Notes: a model not told the origin generated them from the letters alone. A stretch of DNA of 64,000 nucleotides from Halosolutus amylolyticus (GCF_023566055.1 NZ_JALIQP010000001.1:310001-374000), one strand, 5' to 3'. Numbered from the stretch's first letter, positions 1 to 9,288 are shown. Numbers and translations are program-made.

Positions 1-277
1 AAGTCGACGCAGGCACGGAGTATCACGCGGGCGGAGGTCGGCCGGTCATTCCGCCCTCGCAGACACGGTCGGGCCGAATGATACCCGCGCGGTTCGCACT
101 CGGGCGTGCACGCGCAAGAAGGCTTCGTGTCGACTGGGCCCAGAGGGGCTCGGGTTCGACCGATAGCGTGTCACGGGCGACGATCGGCCCGAACTGGTTC
201 GGGGACGGGTCGAGACACCGGCAATCGGCACTTCGCATCGATGCCGATAAACCGTGTGCGTCACAAGGGGCAGATGA
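1..277. other. Leading edge without a supportable gene
   Basis: No reading frame here has a recognisable protein family, and the open frames on both strands are arginine- and proline-rich translations typical of GC-rich antisense noise. The only supported signal is a TATA-like box near 245-253 for the gene starting at 278. The 3' end of a gene lying to the left cannot be excluded. Confidence 0.4.
245..253 (+). promoter_or_regulatory. TATA-like box of the winged-helix gene
   Basis: The AT-rich motif CGATAAACC in otherwise GC-rich DNA is centred about 29 bp before the ATG at 278. This is the spacing expected for a haloarchaeal leaderless transcript and it supports that start over the internal ATG at 308. 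Confidence 0.45.
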
Positions 278-655
278 ATGGTCCGGGACCCGATCGGTGC
301 GGAGTCGATGCCGCCAGCGGAAGAGATCTGCGCTGCGCTCGACGATCCCGATTGCCGTGAGATTATCCGGAATCTCGAGGAACCAATGACGGCTTCAGAG
401 CTCACTTCCCGGTGTGAGATCCCACAGTCGACGCTGTATCGAAAGCTCGAGTTGCTGACCGACGCGACGTTGCTCGAGGAGTCGACCGAGATCAGGCGCG
501 ACGGTCATCACGCGAGCAAGTACTCGGTCGCGTTCGACGAGATCACGCTGGTACTCGACGAGGACCGATCGCTCGCGGTAGAGATCGAACGGCCCGCCCG
601 GACGGCCGACGAGCGCCTCGCCGAGCTGTGGTCGGAGGTGCGCAAGGAGACATGA
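278..655 (+). CDS. Winged-helix (ArsR-like) transcriptional regulator
   Basis: This 125-residue soluble acidic protein has a winged helix-turn-helix at about residues 12-75. The recognition-helix region contains IPQSTLYRKLELL and is followed by a wing with EIRRDGHHASKYSV. It resembles haloarchaeal ArsR-like regulators in which one HTH protein is paired with a small membrane protein. Its stop overlaps the start of the next gene by ATGA (652-655), so the two are translationally coupled. The start at 278 is preferred because a TATA-like box lies about 29 bp upstream; a start at 308 would shorten it by ten residues. No ligand- or metal-binding residues can be assigned. It probably regulates its own two-gene operon, which is inference. 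Confidence 0.75.
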   Translation: MVRDPIGAESMPPAEEICAALDDPDCREIIRNLEEPMTASELTSRCEIPQSTLYRKLELLTDATLLEESTEIRRDGHHASKYSVAFDEITLVLDEDRSLAVEIERPARTADERLAELWSEVRKET

Positions 656-948
656 GCCCGCACCCGAGCGGGACGGCCGAAACGGCGCTCGCGCTGGCAA
701 TCGTCAAGACGCTCGTGCTCGTGGTCGGCAGCGTCATCACCTTCTTCGCGTTCAAGGCCTACCGCCGCACGCGACAGCGTGCGCTCGGATATCTCGCGGC
801 CGGGTTCGGAATCGTAACCCTCGGGCTCGTTCTGGCGGGGATGCTCTACGAAGTGCTCGGCGTTCCCCTCCCGATGGGCGTCCTGCTGGAGAGTCTCCTC
901 GTCCTGATCGGCTTCCTGGTGATCGCCTATTCGCTGTACGTCCAGTAG
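652..948 (+). CDS. Small membrane protein, DUF7521-like
   Basis: This 98-residue protein has three predicted membrane helices at about residues 9-31, 42-64 and 69-95, and a basic loop (KAYRRTRQR) between the first two. It resembles the haloarchaeal DUF7521 family, whose function is unknown and which is commonly found next to a winged-helix gene. The ATG overlaps the stop of the upstream regulator. An upstream GTG at 628 would add eight residues but lies inside the regulator and is less likely. Together the pair looks like a regulator and its membrane partner, possibly an envelope-sensing module; that role is inference. Confidence 0.7.
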   Translation: MSPHPSGTAETALALAIVKTLVLVVGSVITFFAFKAYRRTRQRALGYLAAGFGIVTLGLVLAGMLYEVLGVPLPMGVLLESLLVLIGFLVIAYSLYVQ

Positions 949-1108
949 CCCTCGCAGTCAGCGTCGTCCGTGACCGCAGCGAACTCGTTCTATCGCTCTT
1001 CGGAGACGGAACGAGATCCCCCCGAGGGGTGGGCGTACCGTACTGCCAGAAAAGCGAGACGGGCTATCGATCGGCCGTCCAGGGTCGGCGATCGATCGGG
1101 AACGGAGG

Positions 1109-2572
1109 TCAGCGGTTCAGCGTGTGGATCGCGTGTCCGAGCGCGTTCTCGGCGGCCTCCATTACCGACTCCGACAGCGTCGGGTGGGTGTGGACGGTCG
1201 CCGCGACGTCCTCGACGGTCGCGCCGAGTTCGATCGCCAGTCCGAGTTCGGCGATCAGTTCCGATGCCTCGGGCCCGACGATCTGGGCACCGAGGACGTA
1301 CCCCTCGGACTCGTCGGCGACGATCTTGACGAAGCCGTCTGCGTCGCCGGTCGTCAGCGCACGACCGCTGGCCCGGAAGGGGAACTTCCCGACGATCGTC
1401 TCGAAGCCGGCATCCGCGGCCTCGGACTCGGTCATCCCGGCGGTAGCGATCTCGGGATCGGTGAAGATCGCGGCGGGCATCGCCTGGTAGTCGATCGCCG
1501 CGGGTTCGCCGGCGATCACTTCAGCGGCGACCTGTCCCTCCATGCTCCCCTTGTGGGCGAGCATCGGTTCGCCCGCGACGTCGCCGACCGCGAAGACGTG
1601 GTCCACGTTCGTGCGCGCGCGCGAATCGGTTTCGATGAAGCCCCGATCGTCGGTTTCGACGCCGACCGCCTCGAGATCGAGCGTGTCCGAGACCGGTTCG
1701 CGGCCGACGGCGACGAGGACGTGCTCGGCGTCGAGTTCGAGCGGTTCCGCTTCGACGGCTTCAGCCTGCCCACCGTCTGCCGCGGCCTGCTCGGCGGGCT
1801 CTGCTTCGACGCGGATCCCGTCGCCGTGGTCGTACCACTCCGAGGCGGTGTAGCCGAAGTGGAACTCGATCCCGAGGTCAGTCGCTCGCTGCTTGACGGG
1901 CCGTTTGAGATCGTCGTCGTAGCCCGGGAGGATGCCGTCGAGCATCTCGATGACGGTCACGTCGGTCCCGAGTTTGGCGAAGACGCTCGCCAGTTCCATC
2001 CCGATGTAGCCGGCCCCGACGACGACCAGCGAGTCGGGCACCGAGTCGAGCGCGAGGGCCTGCTTCGAGTCGAGTACGGGTTCGTCGCCGTACTCGAAGC
2101 CGGGGATCTCGATCGGGCGCGAGCCGGTCGCGACGATCGCGTGCTCGAACTCGATGCTCTCCGAGCCCTGGCCCTCGCCGCTGTGGGAGATGCGGGCGGT
2201 GTTCTCGCCGTCGAAGGTGGCAGTTCCCTCCAGCAGGTTGACGCCGTTCGCCTTGCAGAGCTTCTCGACCCCGCCGGTGAGCTGGTCGACGACGCCGTCT
2301 TTCCAGTCGACCATCTTCGCGAGGTCGACGGCGGGATCGGCGTGGATCCCCATCTCTTCCGCGTTGCCGGCCTCGTGGGCGACGTCGGTCGCGGTGATCA
2401 GCGCCTTCGAGGGGATACAGCCGTGGTTCAGGCAGGCCCCGCCGTAGGCGTCCTTTTCGACGAGCGTTACGTCCAGATCGAGCTGTCCGGCACGGATCGC
2501 GGCCACGTAGCCGGCGGGGCCGGCCCCGATGACCAGCACGTCCGTTCCGGTGGTGACGTCTCCGACGACCAT
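1109..2572 (-). CDS. lpdA: Dihydrolipoyl dehydrogenase (E3)
   Basis: This FAD flavoprotein reoxidises the dihydrolipoyl arm of a 2-oxoacid dehydrogenase complex and passes electrons to NAD+. The 487-residue protein has an FAD-binding GAGPAGYVAA near residue 16, the redox disulfide CLNHGCIPSK (Cys47 and Cys52), an NAD-binding GAGYIGMELA near 190 and the C-terminal catalytic His-Glu motif HTHPTLSE near 461. An acidic Ala/Glu-rich insertion in the NAD domain is a halophilic feature. It is the last gene of the pdhA-pdhB-pdhC-lpdA operon, 67 nt after the E2 stop. It could also serve a glycine cleavage system, but no such genes are visible in the window. Confidence 0.95.
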   Translation of the reverse strand: MVVGDVTTGTDVLVIGAGPAGYVAAIRAGQLDLDVTLVEKDAYGGACLNHGCIPSKALITATDVAHEAGNAEEMGIHADPAVDLAKMVDWKDGVVDQLTGGVEKLCKANGVNLLEGTATFDGENTARISHSGEGQGSESIEFEHAIVATGSRPIEIPGFEYGDEPVLDSKQALALDSVPDSLVVVGAGYIGMELASVFAKLGTDVTVIEMLDGILPGYDDDLKRPVKQRATDLGIEFHFGYTASEWYDHGDGIRVEAEPAEQAAADGGQAEAVEAEPLELDAEHVLVAVGREPVSDTLDLEAVGVETDDRGFIETDSRARTNVDHVFAVGDVAGEPMLAHKGSMEGQVAAEVIAGEPAAIDYQAMPAAIFTDPEIATAGMTESEAADAGFETIVGKFPFRASGRALTTGDADGFVKIVADESEGYVLGAQIVGPEASELIAELGLAIELGATVEDVAATVHTHPTLSESVMEAAENALGHAIHTLNR

Positions 2573-2587
2573 CAGTTCGCCCCCGCT

Positions 2588-2632
2588 CTCGTAGTCTTCG
2601 TAATCGTACTCATATTCGTACTCGTAGGTTGG
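2588..2632 (-). repeat. TACGAG-type repeat in the E2-E3 spacer
   Basis: The 67-nt gap between the E2 stop and the lpdA start contains imperfect TACGAG/TACGAA hexamer repeats on the coding strand. In the lpdA frame they would read as a Tyr-Glu tract, but no in-frame start precedes them, and lpdA proteins normally begin where this one is called. The tract is probably an untranslated spacer. Confidence 0.5.
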
Positions 2633-2639
2633 TCTTCCA

Positions 2640-4244
2640 TCACTCGAGCAATAGCAGTTCGGGGTTCTCGAGGTACTCCATCACGGTGTTCGTAAACTGT
2701 GCGCCGACCGCGCCGTCGATCAGCCGGTGATCGAACGACAGCGACAGGGTCAGCACCGATCGCGGCTCGATCGTCTCCTCGCCGTTCCGTTCGACGACGC
2801 GCGGCTTGCGCTTGATCTCGCCGACCGCGAGGATGCCCGACTCGGGGTAGTTCAGGATCGGCGTCGCGTACTCGCCGCCGATGCCGCCGACGTTCGTGAT
2901 CGTGAACGTCGACCCCCGGAGTTCGTCGGGGCTGATCGATCGCTCGCGAGCCTTCTGGACGAGTTCGTTCATCTCCGAGGACAGTTGCAGGAGGCCCTTC
3001 CGATCGGCGTCCTCGAGGACCGGTACCATCAGTCCGACGTCGGTCGCGGTGGCGACTCCGATGTTGTAGTAGTCGCGGTAGACGACCTCCTCGTTTTCGT
3101 CGTCGATAACCGCGTTCATCTCGGGGTACTCCTTCAGGGCCGCGACGACGGCCTTCATGATGAACGGCATGTAGGTCAGCCGGATACCCTGGTCCTCCGC
3201 GCGGGACTTGAGCCGATCGCGGGCCTCGACGAGTGCCGTCACGTCCACCTCGTCGTGGTGGGTGACGTGGGGCGCGGTGTACTTCGACTCGACCATCGCG
3301 TCGGCGATCGTCTTGCGGACGCCGCGGAACGGTTCGCGCCGTTCCCGCTCGCCGGGGGCGAACTCGGTCCCCTTCTCGGCGTCGCCGACCGGTTCGCCGG
3401 CCTCGATCGCCTCTCGATCGGCCTTTTGAGCCTGCCGCTGGGCCTCGGCGTACTCTTTCACCGCTTCCGGCGTGACGAACGCCTCGCCGTCGCGCTCCTC
3501 GTCGGTCGGGACGGCGTCGATGTCGACGCCCTCCTCCTCGGCGAGGCGTCGAGTCGCGGGCGCGGCCAGGGTTTTGTCCCGATCGGCCGACTCGATCCCT
3601 GCTGGCGGGGCCTGGATCCGCTGAGCGCTACCCGCGGTACCGGTCGCTGTGCCGCCGGACTCGGTCGCGGACGTGTCCACGGTCGATTCGGATTCCGCCG
3701 TCGCGCCGTCGTCCGGCGCGGCGGTCTCCGTACCGGCCGCGACTGTACCGCCGCTCGCTGCGGCCTCGACGTCCGCCGCGGTGATCCGACCGCCGGGGCC
3801 GCTCCCCTCGATCGTCGAGAGGTCGATTCCCTCCTCGCGGGCCATCCGACGCACGCGCGGGGGTGCGAAGACGCGATCGTCGGGCGTTTCGACCTCGGCG
3901 GTCTCCGCGCCGGGATCGCCGGCGACGTCGCCCTCGTCGGTGGCCTCGACGTCCTCGTCGACGGCGGGTTCGGCCGCGGCTTCGTCCGCACCGCCTTCGG
4001 CCTCGCCCTCGACGTCGAACGTGACGAACACGTCGCCGACGGGGATCACGTCGCCTTCCTCGTAGTGCAACTCTTTGACGGACCCGTTGACCGGTGCGGG
4101 AACCTCCACGAGGGCCTTGTCGGTCTCGACCTCGGCGATCGGCTGATCTTCGCTGACCTCGTCGCCCGGCGCGACGAGCCACGAGACCAGTTCGCCCTCT
4201 GCGACGCCCTCACCGACGTCGGGGAGTTTGAACTCGCGGACCAT
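2640..4244 (-). CDS. pdhC: 2-oxoacid dehydrogenase E2 acyltransferase
   Basis: This is the core subunit that carries the lipoyl arm and transfers the acyl group to CoA. The 534-residue protein starts with a lipoyl domain (residues 1-75, lipoylated Lys43 in EVETDKALVEV). An acidic linker leads to a peripheral subunit-binding domain (about 126-165, APPRVRRMAREEGIDL). A second, weaker subunit-binding-like segment follows at about 226-270 (AAPATRRLAEEEGVD). The catalytic acyltransferase domain runs from about 300 to 534 and has DHRLIDG with catalytic His506. The start lies 1 nt after the pdhB stop. The acyl substrate (pyruvate or a branched-chain oxoacid) cannot be read from sequence. Confidence 0.93.
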   Translation of the reverse strand: MVREFKLPDVGEGVAEGELVSWLVAPGDEVSEDQPIAEVETDKALVEVPAPVNGSVKELHYEEGDVIPVGDVFVTFDVEGEAEGGADEAAAEPAVDEDVEATDEGDVAGDPGAETAEVETPDDRVFAPPRVRRMAREEGIDLSTIEGSGPGGRITAADVEAAASGGTVAAGTETAAPDDGATAESESTVDTSATESGGTATGTAGSAQRIQAPPAGIESADRDKTLAAPATRRLAEEEGVDIDAVPTDEERDGEAFVTPEAVKEYAEAQRQAQKADREAIEAGEPVGDAEKGTEFAPGERERREPFRGVRKTIADAMVESKYTAPHVTHHDEVDVTALVEARDRLKSRAEDQGIRLTYMPFIMKAVVAALKEYPEMNAVIDDENEEVVYRDYYNIGVATATDVGLMVPVLEDADRKGLLQLSSEMNELVQKARERSISPDELRGSTFTITNVGGIGGEYATPILNYPESGILAVGEIKRKPRVVERNGEETIEPRSVLTLSLSFDHRLIDGAVGAQFTNTVMEYLENPELLLLE

Positions 4245-4245
4245 G

Positions 4246-5232
4246 TTAGAACTCCACGGCGTTCCGGATGCCGTCCTCGACCCGCGCGGCCTCGGGCAGG
4301 TAGTAGTCCTCGAGCGCGTACAGCGGGAACGGCGTGTCGAAGCCGGTGATGCGCTCGATCGGTGCCTCCTGGTGGAGCAGAGCGTTCTCCTGGATCGTCG
4401 CGGTGATCTCTCCAGCCAGTCCGCCCGTCTTCGGGGCCTCGTGGACGACCGCCGCGCGGCCGGTCTTCTTGAACGACTCGACGATGGTGTCCTCGTCCAG
4501 CGGCGAGAGCGTTCGCAGGTCGACGACCTCGACGTCGATCTCGCCCGCGAGGTTCTCCGCGGCCTCGATGGTCGGCCGGGTCATCGCGCCCCACGTGAAC
4601 ACCGAGATGTCCGACCCCTCACGGCGGACGGCGGCCTCGCCGATCGGCACCTCGTAGGGTTCGTCGGGCACCTCCTCGCGGAACGCGCGGTAGATGAGTT
4701 TCGGTTCGAGGAAGACCACCGGATCCGGCGATCGGATCGCGCTCGTAAGCAACCCCTTCGTGTCGTACGGCGTGGAGGGGATGACGACCTTGAGCCCGGG
4801 CTGGTGGACAAACATCGCCTCCGAGGACTCGGAGTGGTGTTCGGGCGCGCGGATCCCGCCGCCGTAGGGGGCCCGGACGACCAGCGGACACGTGTATCGC
4901 CCGCGCGAGCGCGTCCGCAGGCGCGCGGCGTGAGAGACGATCTGGTCGAACGCCGGGTAGATAAAGCCCAGGAACTGGATCTCGGGCACGGGGCGCATCC
5001 CGTAGGCGGCCATTCCGATCGCGGTCCCGACGATGCCCGACTCGGCCAGCGGCGTGTCGATCACGCGGTTCTCGCCGAACTCGTCGTACAGTCCCTCGGT
5101 GGCGCGGAAGACGCCGCCGTTCTTCCCGACGTCCTCGCCCATGACGACGACGTCGTCGTCGCGTTCCATCTCGCTGTGCAATCCGTCGCGTACCGCCTGT
5201 ACCAGGGTGAGATTTTCCGATTCTGCAGCCAT
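4246..5232 (-). CDS. pdhB: 2-oxoacid dehydrogenase E1 beta subunit
   Basis: This is the beta half of the thiamine-diphosphate-dependent decarboxylase that feeds the lipoyl arm. The 328-residue product begins MAAESENLTLVQAV and contains the typical segments GEDVGKNGGVFRAT near residue 30 and ESGIVGTAIGMA near 60, followed by a C-terminal transketolase-like domain with DLRTLSPLD and HEAPKTGG. The ATG at 5232 is chosen because it lies 1 nt after the pdhA stop and matches the family N-terminus; the upstream open frame is arginine-rich antisense-type sequence. It is the second gene of the four-gene complex operon. Confidence 0.95.
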   Translation of the reverse strand: MAAESENLTLVQAVRDGLHSEMERDDDVVVMGEDVGKNGGVFRATEGLYDEFGENRVIDTPLAESGIVGTAIGMAAYGMRPVPEIQFLGFIYPAFDQIVSHAARLRTRSRGRYTCPLVVRAPYGGGIRAPEHHSESSEAMFVHQPGLKVVIPSTPYDTKGLLTSAIRSPDPVVFLEPKLIYRAFREEVPDEPYEVPIGEAAVRREGSDISVFTWGAMTRPTIEAAENLAGEIDVEVVDLRTLSPLDEDTIVESFKKTGRAAVVHEAPKTGGLAGEITATIQENALLHQEAPIERITGFDTPFPLYALEDYYLPEAARVEDGIRNAVEF

Positions 5233-5233
5233 G

Positions 5234-6364
5234 TTAGCCCTCCAGTAGCGCGTCGTCTCCGTGGCGTTCGCGTACCGATTCGAACCACTCGAGCTGTTCC
5301 TGTAATCGTTTGGGCATGCCGTCGTAGACGTGCGCGAAGATTTCCTCGGGGTCAGGTCGTTCGACGGACTCCGCCTCGTCGATCGCCTCGGCGACCTCGT
5401 CCCGGATCCGCCCCTCGATCGCGTCGACGCGCTCGTCGTCCAGGAGTCCGTGATTCCGCAGGAACGTCTCCATCCGCGGGATCGGGTCCTTCTGTTTCCA
5501 GCGCTCGACCTCCTCGTCGTCGCGGTAGACCGAGGGGTCGTCCGCCGTCGTGTGCGCGCCAAAGCGGTACTGGACGGCCTCGATCAGCGTCGGTCGAGTC
5601 GCGCTGCCGGGCGAGTCGTCCTCGAACGCATCCGGGTTCTTGGCCTTCTCGACGGCGTCGCGGGTGACCTTGTACACCGCGAGCGGGTCCATCCCGTCGA
5701 CCTGGACGCCCTCGAAGCCGTAGGCGGTGGCCTTCTGGGCGATCGTCTCGCTGGCCGTCTGGCGCTCCCGCGGGACGGAGATGGCCCACTGATTGTTGTT
5801 ACAGAAGAACACGTTCGGCGTGTCGAAGACGCCGGCAAAGTTCAGCCCCTCGTGGAAGTCGCCCTCGGACGTCGCGCCGTCGCCGAAGTAGCAGAGGAAC
5901 GCCTTCTCCTCGTCGCGGAGTTTCGAGGCCCAGGCCGCGCCCGTCGCGTGCGGGATCTGGGTCGCGATCGGGACGGCGACGGTGAAGATGTTGGCCTCGG
6001 GGGGGATCTGGTTGCCCTGCTCGTGGCCCATCCAGTACAGCAGGGTCCGCTTGAGCGACATGCCGCGAACGAGGGAGACGCCGTGTTCGCGGTAACTGGG
6101 GAAGAGCCAGTCTTCCTGGTCCAGCGCGTGGGCGCTGCCGATCTGGGACCCTTCCTGGCCGGACAGCGGCGGATACGTTCCCATCCGCCCCTGTCGCTGG
6201 AGGCTGACCGCCCGCTCGTCGAAGTGGCGTGCCAGGCGCATCTGCTCGTACATCTCGACGAGTTCGTCGTCCGCCAGGTCGGGGACGTCGGCACCGTCGA
6301 GAACCCGGCCGGTGTCGTCGAGGATCTGTACTCGCTCTCGGGGGTCGCGCTGTATCGTACTCAC
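5234..6364 (-). CDS. pdhA: 2-oxoacid dehydrogenase E1 alpha subunit
   Basis: This is the alpha half of the E1 decarboxylase and the first gene of the operon. The 376-residue protein carries the thiamine diphosphate and Mg2+ motif [18 protein letters not shown] followed by CNNNQWAIS, as in pyruvate and branched-chain E1 alpha subunits. The GTG at 6364 ([12 protein letters not shown]) is preferred. An upstream TTG at 6439 would add 25 residues (MIVNYLRK...) that look like translated promoter DNA. Haloarchaea usually oxidise pyruvate with a ferredoxin oxidoreductase, so this complex may act on branched-chain or other oxoacids. That is family knowledge, not visible here. Confidence 0.93.
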   Translation of the reverse strand: MSTIQRDPRERVQILDDTGRVLDGADVPDLADDELVEMYEQMRLARHFDERAVSLQRQGRMGTYPPLSGQEGSQIGSAHALDQEDWLFPSYREHGVSLVRGMSLKRTLLYWMGHEQGNQIPPEANIFTVAVPIATQIPHATGAAWASKLRDEEKAFLCYFGDGATSEGDFHEGLNFAGVFDTPNVFFCNNNQWAISVPRERQTASETIAQKATAYGFEGVQVDGMDPLAVYKVTRDAVEKAKNPDAFEDDSPGSATRPTLIEAVQYRFGAHTTADDPSVYRDDEEVERWKQKDPIPRMETFLRNHGLLDDERVDAIEGRIRDEVAEAIDEAESVERPDPEEIFAHVYDGMPKRLQEQLEWFESVRERHGDDALLEG

Positions 6365-6738
6365 GGGTATACCCACCTGCACATACCCAAACGAATTATC
6401 GCTCGCGTTAAAGGATTTTCGTAAATAGTTTACTATCAAAGAGATTCTTGCGGCGCATACTGGGAGGTGTCCGATGATACGACCTCGAATAGCTCGTTCG
6501 TCAGATAATACGGTCTCCGAGAACGAGTTCTCGGAATGTTCGTGAACTAATTATCGGAATAGTGGACGCACGGTCGATCACTCGGGGCGTACAGGCCACC
6601 GATACCGCCAGCAACGCCGGCCAGCGTGTAGAGACGATGGCGTGCTCGATCCGGGACCGTCGATAGTCAGCCGTTACCGGATCGGATCCGACGCCGACGC
6701 CGGAAGCCACTCCGGGACACCGGCGACGACGGGAGACG
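6365..6738. other. pdhA upstream region, no gene
   Basis: This 374-bp gap lies between the operon start and the end of lipA. AT-rich motifs near 6391-6400 (CGATAATTCG on the minus strand) and 6420-6440 are plausible promoter elements for the operon. No open frame with a recognisable family is present on either strand. The separation means the operon can be transcribed independently of lipA even though both point the same way. Confidence 0.5.
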
Positions 6739-7716
6739 CTACTCGGGAACGCCGGTCGCCGCGGATCCGGCGTGGCCGTCGCCACGCGCGTCCGCTCTGG
6801 CCTCCTCGACGCTCTTCCCCTCGCGGAGCACGGCGTCGACGAACAACTCCCCGGCCTTGTACGACGATCGAACCATCGGCCCGCTCGCACAGTACAGGAA
6901 CCCTAACTCCTCCTCGGCGACCCGTCGCCACGTCTCGTACTTGTCCGGGTGGTCGTACCGCTGTACCTCCAGGTGGGATCGCGACGGGCGGAGGTACTGG
7001 CCGAGCGTGACGATGTCGACCCCCCGCTCGCGACAGTCGGCCAGCGTCTGGTAGACCTCGTGGTCGTACTCGCCGTGACCGAGCATGATCGAGGTCTTGG
7101 TGTAGATGTCCGACTCGCGATCGACCTGTTCGAGCACCGACAGCGACTGTTCGTAGCCCGCGCGCCGATCGCGGACGGGGAACTGCAGGCGCTCGACGGT
7201 CTCGACGTTGTGTGCGATCACGTCCGGATCCGCGTCGATGATCTTCCGGACGAGTCGTTCCTCACCCTGGAAGTCCGGGATGAGTACTTCCACGAGGATG
7301 CCGGGGTGGCGATCCTTGATCTCCCGGATCGTCTCGGCGAAGTGGCCCGCACCCTGGTCGGGCAGGTCGTCCCGATCGACGCTCGTCAGGACCACGTAGT
7401 CGAGGCCGATCTCGGCGATGGCCTCGGCGACGTTCGCGGGTTCGTCGGGGTCCAGCGGTTCCATCCCGCCGGTCTCGACGTCACAGAAGTTACAGGCGCG
7501 CGAACAGCGATCGCCCATCAGCATGAACGTGGCCGTCCCGCCCTCGCCGTCGCCGGTCCCCGCGCCACCGGACCAGCACTCGCCGAGGTTCGGACAGTTC
7601 GCCTCCTCGCAGACGGTGTGGAGGTTCCGCTCCCGGAGCGTCTCGCGGATGCCGGTGAATTCCCGGCCCGACGGTGGCCGCATTTTCAGCCAGTCGGGCT
7701 TGCGGGCGGTGTTCAT
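6739..7716 (-). CDS. lipA: Lipoyl synthase
   Basis: This radical SAM enzyme inserts two sulfurs into octanoyl groups on E2-type lipoyl domains. The 325-residue protein has the auxiliary cluster cysteines (Cys36, Cys41, Cys47 in CEEANCPNLGECW), the radical SAM CxxxCxxC at Cys71, Cys75 and Cys78 (CSRACNFC), and the C-terminal RSSY motif. A short Gly-rich insertion lies between the two cysteine sets. The ATG at 7716 (MNTARKPDWLK) fits the family and has a TATA-like GTTTTTCAC about 27 bp upstream (near 7738-7747). Its position directly upstream of the 2-oxoacid dehydrogenase operon supplies the cofactor for that complex. Confidence 0.95.
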   Translation of the reverse strand: MNTARKPDWLKMRPPSGREFTGIRETLRERNLHTVCEEANCPNLGECWSGGAGTGDGEGGTATFMLMGDRCSRACNFCDVETGGMEPLDPDEPANVAEAIAEIGLDYVVLTSVDRDDLPDQGAGHFAETIREIKDRHPGILVEVLIPDFQGEERLVRKIIDADPDVIAHNVETVERLQFPVRDRRAGYEQSLSVLEQVDRESDIYTKTSIMLGHGEYDHEVYQTLADCRERGVDIVTLGQYLRPSRSHLEVQRYDHPDKYETWRRVAEEELGFLYCASGPMVRSSYKAGELFVDAVLREGKSVEEARADARGDGHAGSAATGVPE

Positions 7717-7844
7717 ACCCGAAAATGGCCGCCGAAGGTGAAAAACCATTGTGATCGGCGGGTCGATGCGAACGGTCACGCAGAAGTCGTCTGAACAGTT
7801 CAGCCACCGGAATACTTGCGTGAACAGTTCGAACGGCAGGAAGA

Positions 7845-7853
7845 TTTATTTAA
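7845..7853 (+). promoter_or_regulatory. TATA box of the MATE exporter gene
   Basis: The motif TTTATTTAA is centred about 30 bp before the ATG at 7879 and is the most AT-rich part of the lipA/MATE divergent intergenic region. Transcription should begin only a few bases before the start codon. Confidence 0.6.
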
Positions 7854-7878
7854 TGTGTTTATGTTGACGTAGTAGTAG

Positions 7879-9288
7879 ATGCTCGATCTCGATCGCGACG
7901 AGATCACGGGCGGCCCCATTCCGAAGACCCTCGTGATCCTGGCCGTACCGTTGCTCGTACAGAACCTCGTCCAGGTCCTCCAGCAGGTTATCGACACGCT
8001 CTGGCTCGGTCGCCACAGTCTGGAAGCGGTCGCCGCGGTCGGGTTGACGTTCCCGGTCGTGGGCCTGGTGACCGCGATCGCGGTTGGAGCCGGCGTCGGC
8101 ACCCAGGTCCTCGTCTCCCAGCGCGTCGGCGCCGACGAACTCGCACTCGGCCGCCGGGCCGCGGTCAACGGCGCCGTCGTCGGTCTCGTCGGCGGCACGA
8201 TCGTCGGACTGGCGGTCTGGGCGCTCGCCGGGCGAATCGTGGGCATCTTCGGCGCGCCCGACCTCGTCACCGAGTACGCCACCGCCTACCTCGCGACGAT
8301 CGCGCTCGCGGTCCCCGTCCTGAGCGCGAGCGAGGCGATCGAGTCGAGTTTCATCGGCTGGGGCGACACGCGGGCCGCCCTGTACATCAACGTCCTGGCG
8401 ATCGCGGTGAACCTCGTGCTCGACCCGTTCCTGATCTTCGGCTGGTGGCTGTTTCCCGAACTCGGCGTCGCGGGGGCCGCGGCGGCGACTGGCATCGGCT
8501 ACGGCGTCGGGATCGGGCTCGGGATCGGCATGGCACTGCGGGGCCGCAGCGGGTTCGCTCTCTTGCGAACGGACGTCGACCTCCACCTCGACGACTGCCG
8601 CGAGATCGTCGACGTCGGCTGGCCGACCGCCGGCCAGTACGTCTCGAGCCAGTCCGCACGCGTCGGGATGGTCTGGCTCGTCGCTCTCGTCGGCGGCGCG
8701 GCGGGGCTGGCGGCGTACACGATCGGTGCCCGGGTCGCGACCATCTCGTTCGTCCCCGCGATCGGGCTCCAGCAGGCCGCCCAGAGCATGATCGGCCAGA
8801 ACCTCGGGGCGGAACGCCCCCTCCGGGCGCGGCGAACGACGTGGACCGGCGTCGCCATCGCGAGCGTCGGACTCACGGTCGTCGGCGCGATACAGTGGGC
8901 GATTCCCGGCGCGCTGTCGGCTGCCTTCGTCCCCGACGCGACGCCGGCGGAACTCGCGGTCGCGGCGGAGTACCTGCGAATCCTCGCGTACGGCTACTGG
9001 GCGATCGGCGCGACATACCTCCTGCAGGCGGGGTTCAACGGCGCGCGGCGGACGCGAACGAGCCTGGTCGCCACGCTGTTGCAGTACTGGGTCGTCCGGA
9101 TCCCGGTCGCCGCGGGCGCGGCGTTCCTCCTGAACATGGGCGTGACCGGCGTCTTCTGGGCCGTCACCCTCTCGAACGTCGCGGCGGCGATCGGGCTGGG
9201 GGCCTACTACTGGTCCGAGACGACGACCGGGATGAACGAACGCGCCGCGAAGACCGCCGCCGCGGAGGGTGCCGAGGCCGCGGACTGA
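7879..9288 (+). CDS. MATE-family multidrug/Na+ exporter
   Basis: This is a 469-residue polytopic membrane protein with about 12 hydrophobic helices in two homologous halves, the arrangement of MATE (NorM/DinF-like) cation-coupled exporters. The first half begins PLLVQNLVQVLQQVIDTLWL and the second half contains VGWPTAGQYVSSQSARVG. The length matches the family (450-470). The cytoplasmic termini are acidic. The substrate cannot be deduced. It is transcribed alone from its own promoter, divergent from lipA. Confidence 0.9.
   Translation: MLDLDRDEITGGPIPKTLVILAVPLLVQNLVQVLQQVIDTLWLGRHSLEAVAAVGLTFPVVGLVTAIAVGAGVGTQVLVSQRVGADELALGRRAAVNGAVVGLVGGTIVGLAVWALAGRIVGIFGAPDLVTEYATAYLATIALAVPVLSASEAIESSFIGWGDTRAALYINVLAIAVNLVLDPFLIFGWWLFPELGVAGAAAATGIGYGVGIGLGIGMALRGRSGFALLRTDVDLHLDDCREIVDVGWPTAGQYVSSQSARVGMVWLVALVGGAAGLAAYTIGARVATISFVPAIGLQQAAQSMIGQNLGAERPLRARRTTWTGVAIASVGLTVVGAIQWAIPGALSAAFVPDATPAELAVAAEYLRILAYGYWAIGATYLLQAGFNGARRTRTSLVATLLQYWVVRIPVAAGAAFLLNMGVTGVFWAVTLSNVAAAIGLGAYYWSETTTGMNERAAKTAAAEGAEAAD

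Noticed and set aside
1124-2695. 523-codon open frame antisense to lpdA
   Set aside because: High GC third positions produce long antisense frames throughout; the translation is low-complexity and lpdA is certain.
6501-6890. 129-codon minus-strand frame overlapping the lipA end
   Set aside because: Arginine- and serine-rich translation with no family match; overlaps the well-supported lipA C-terminus.
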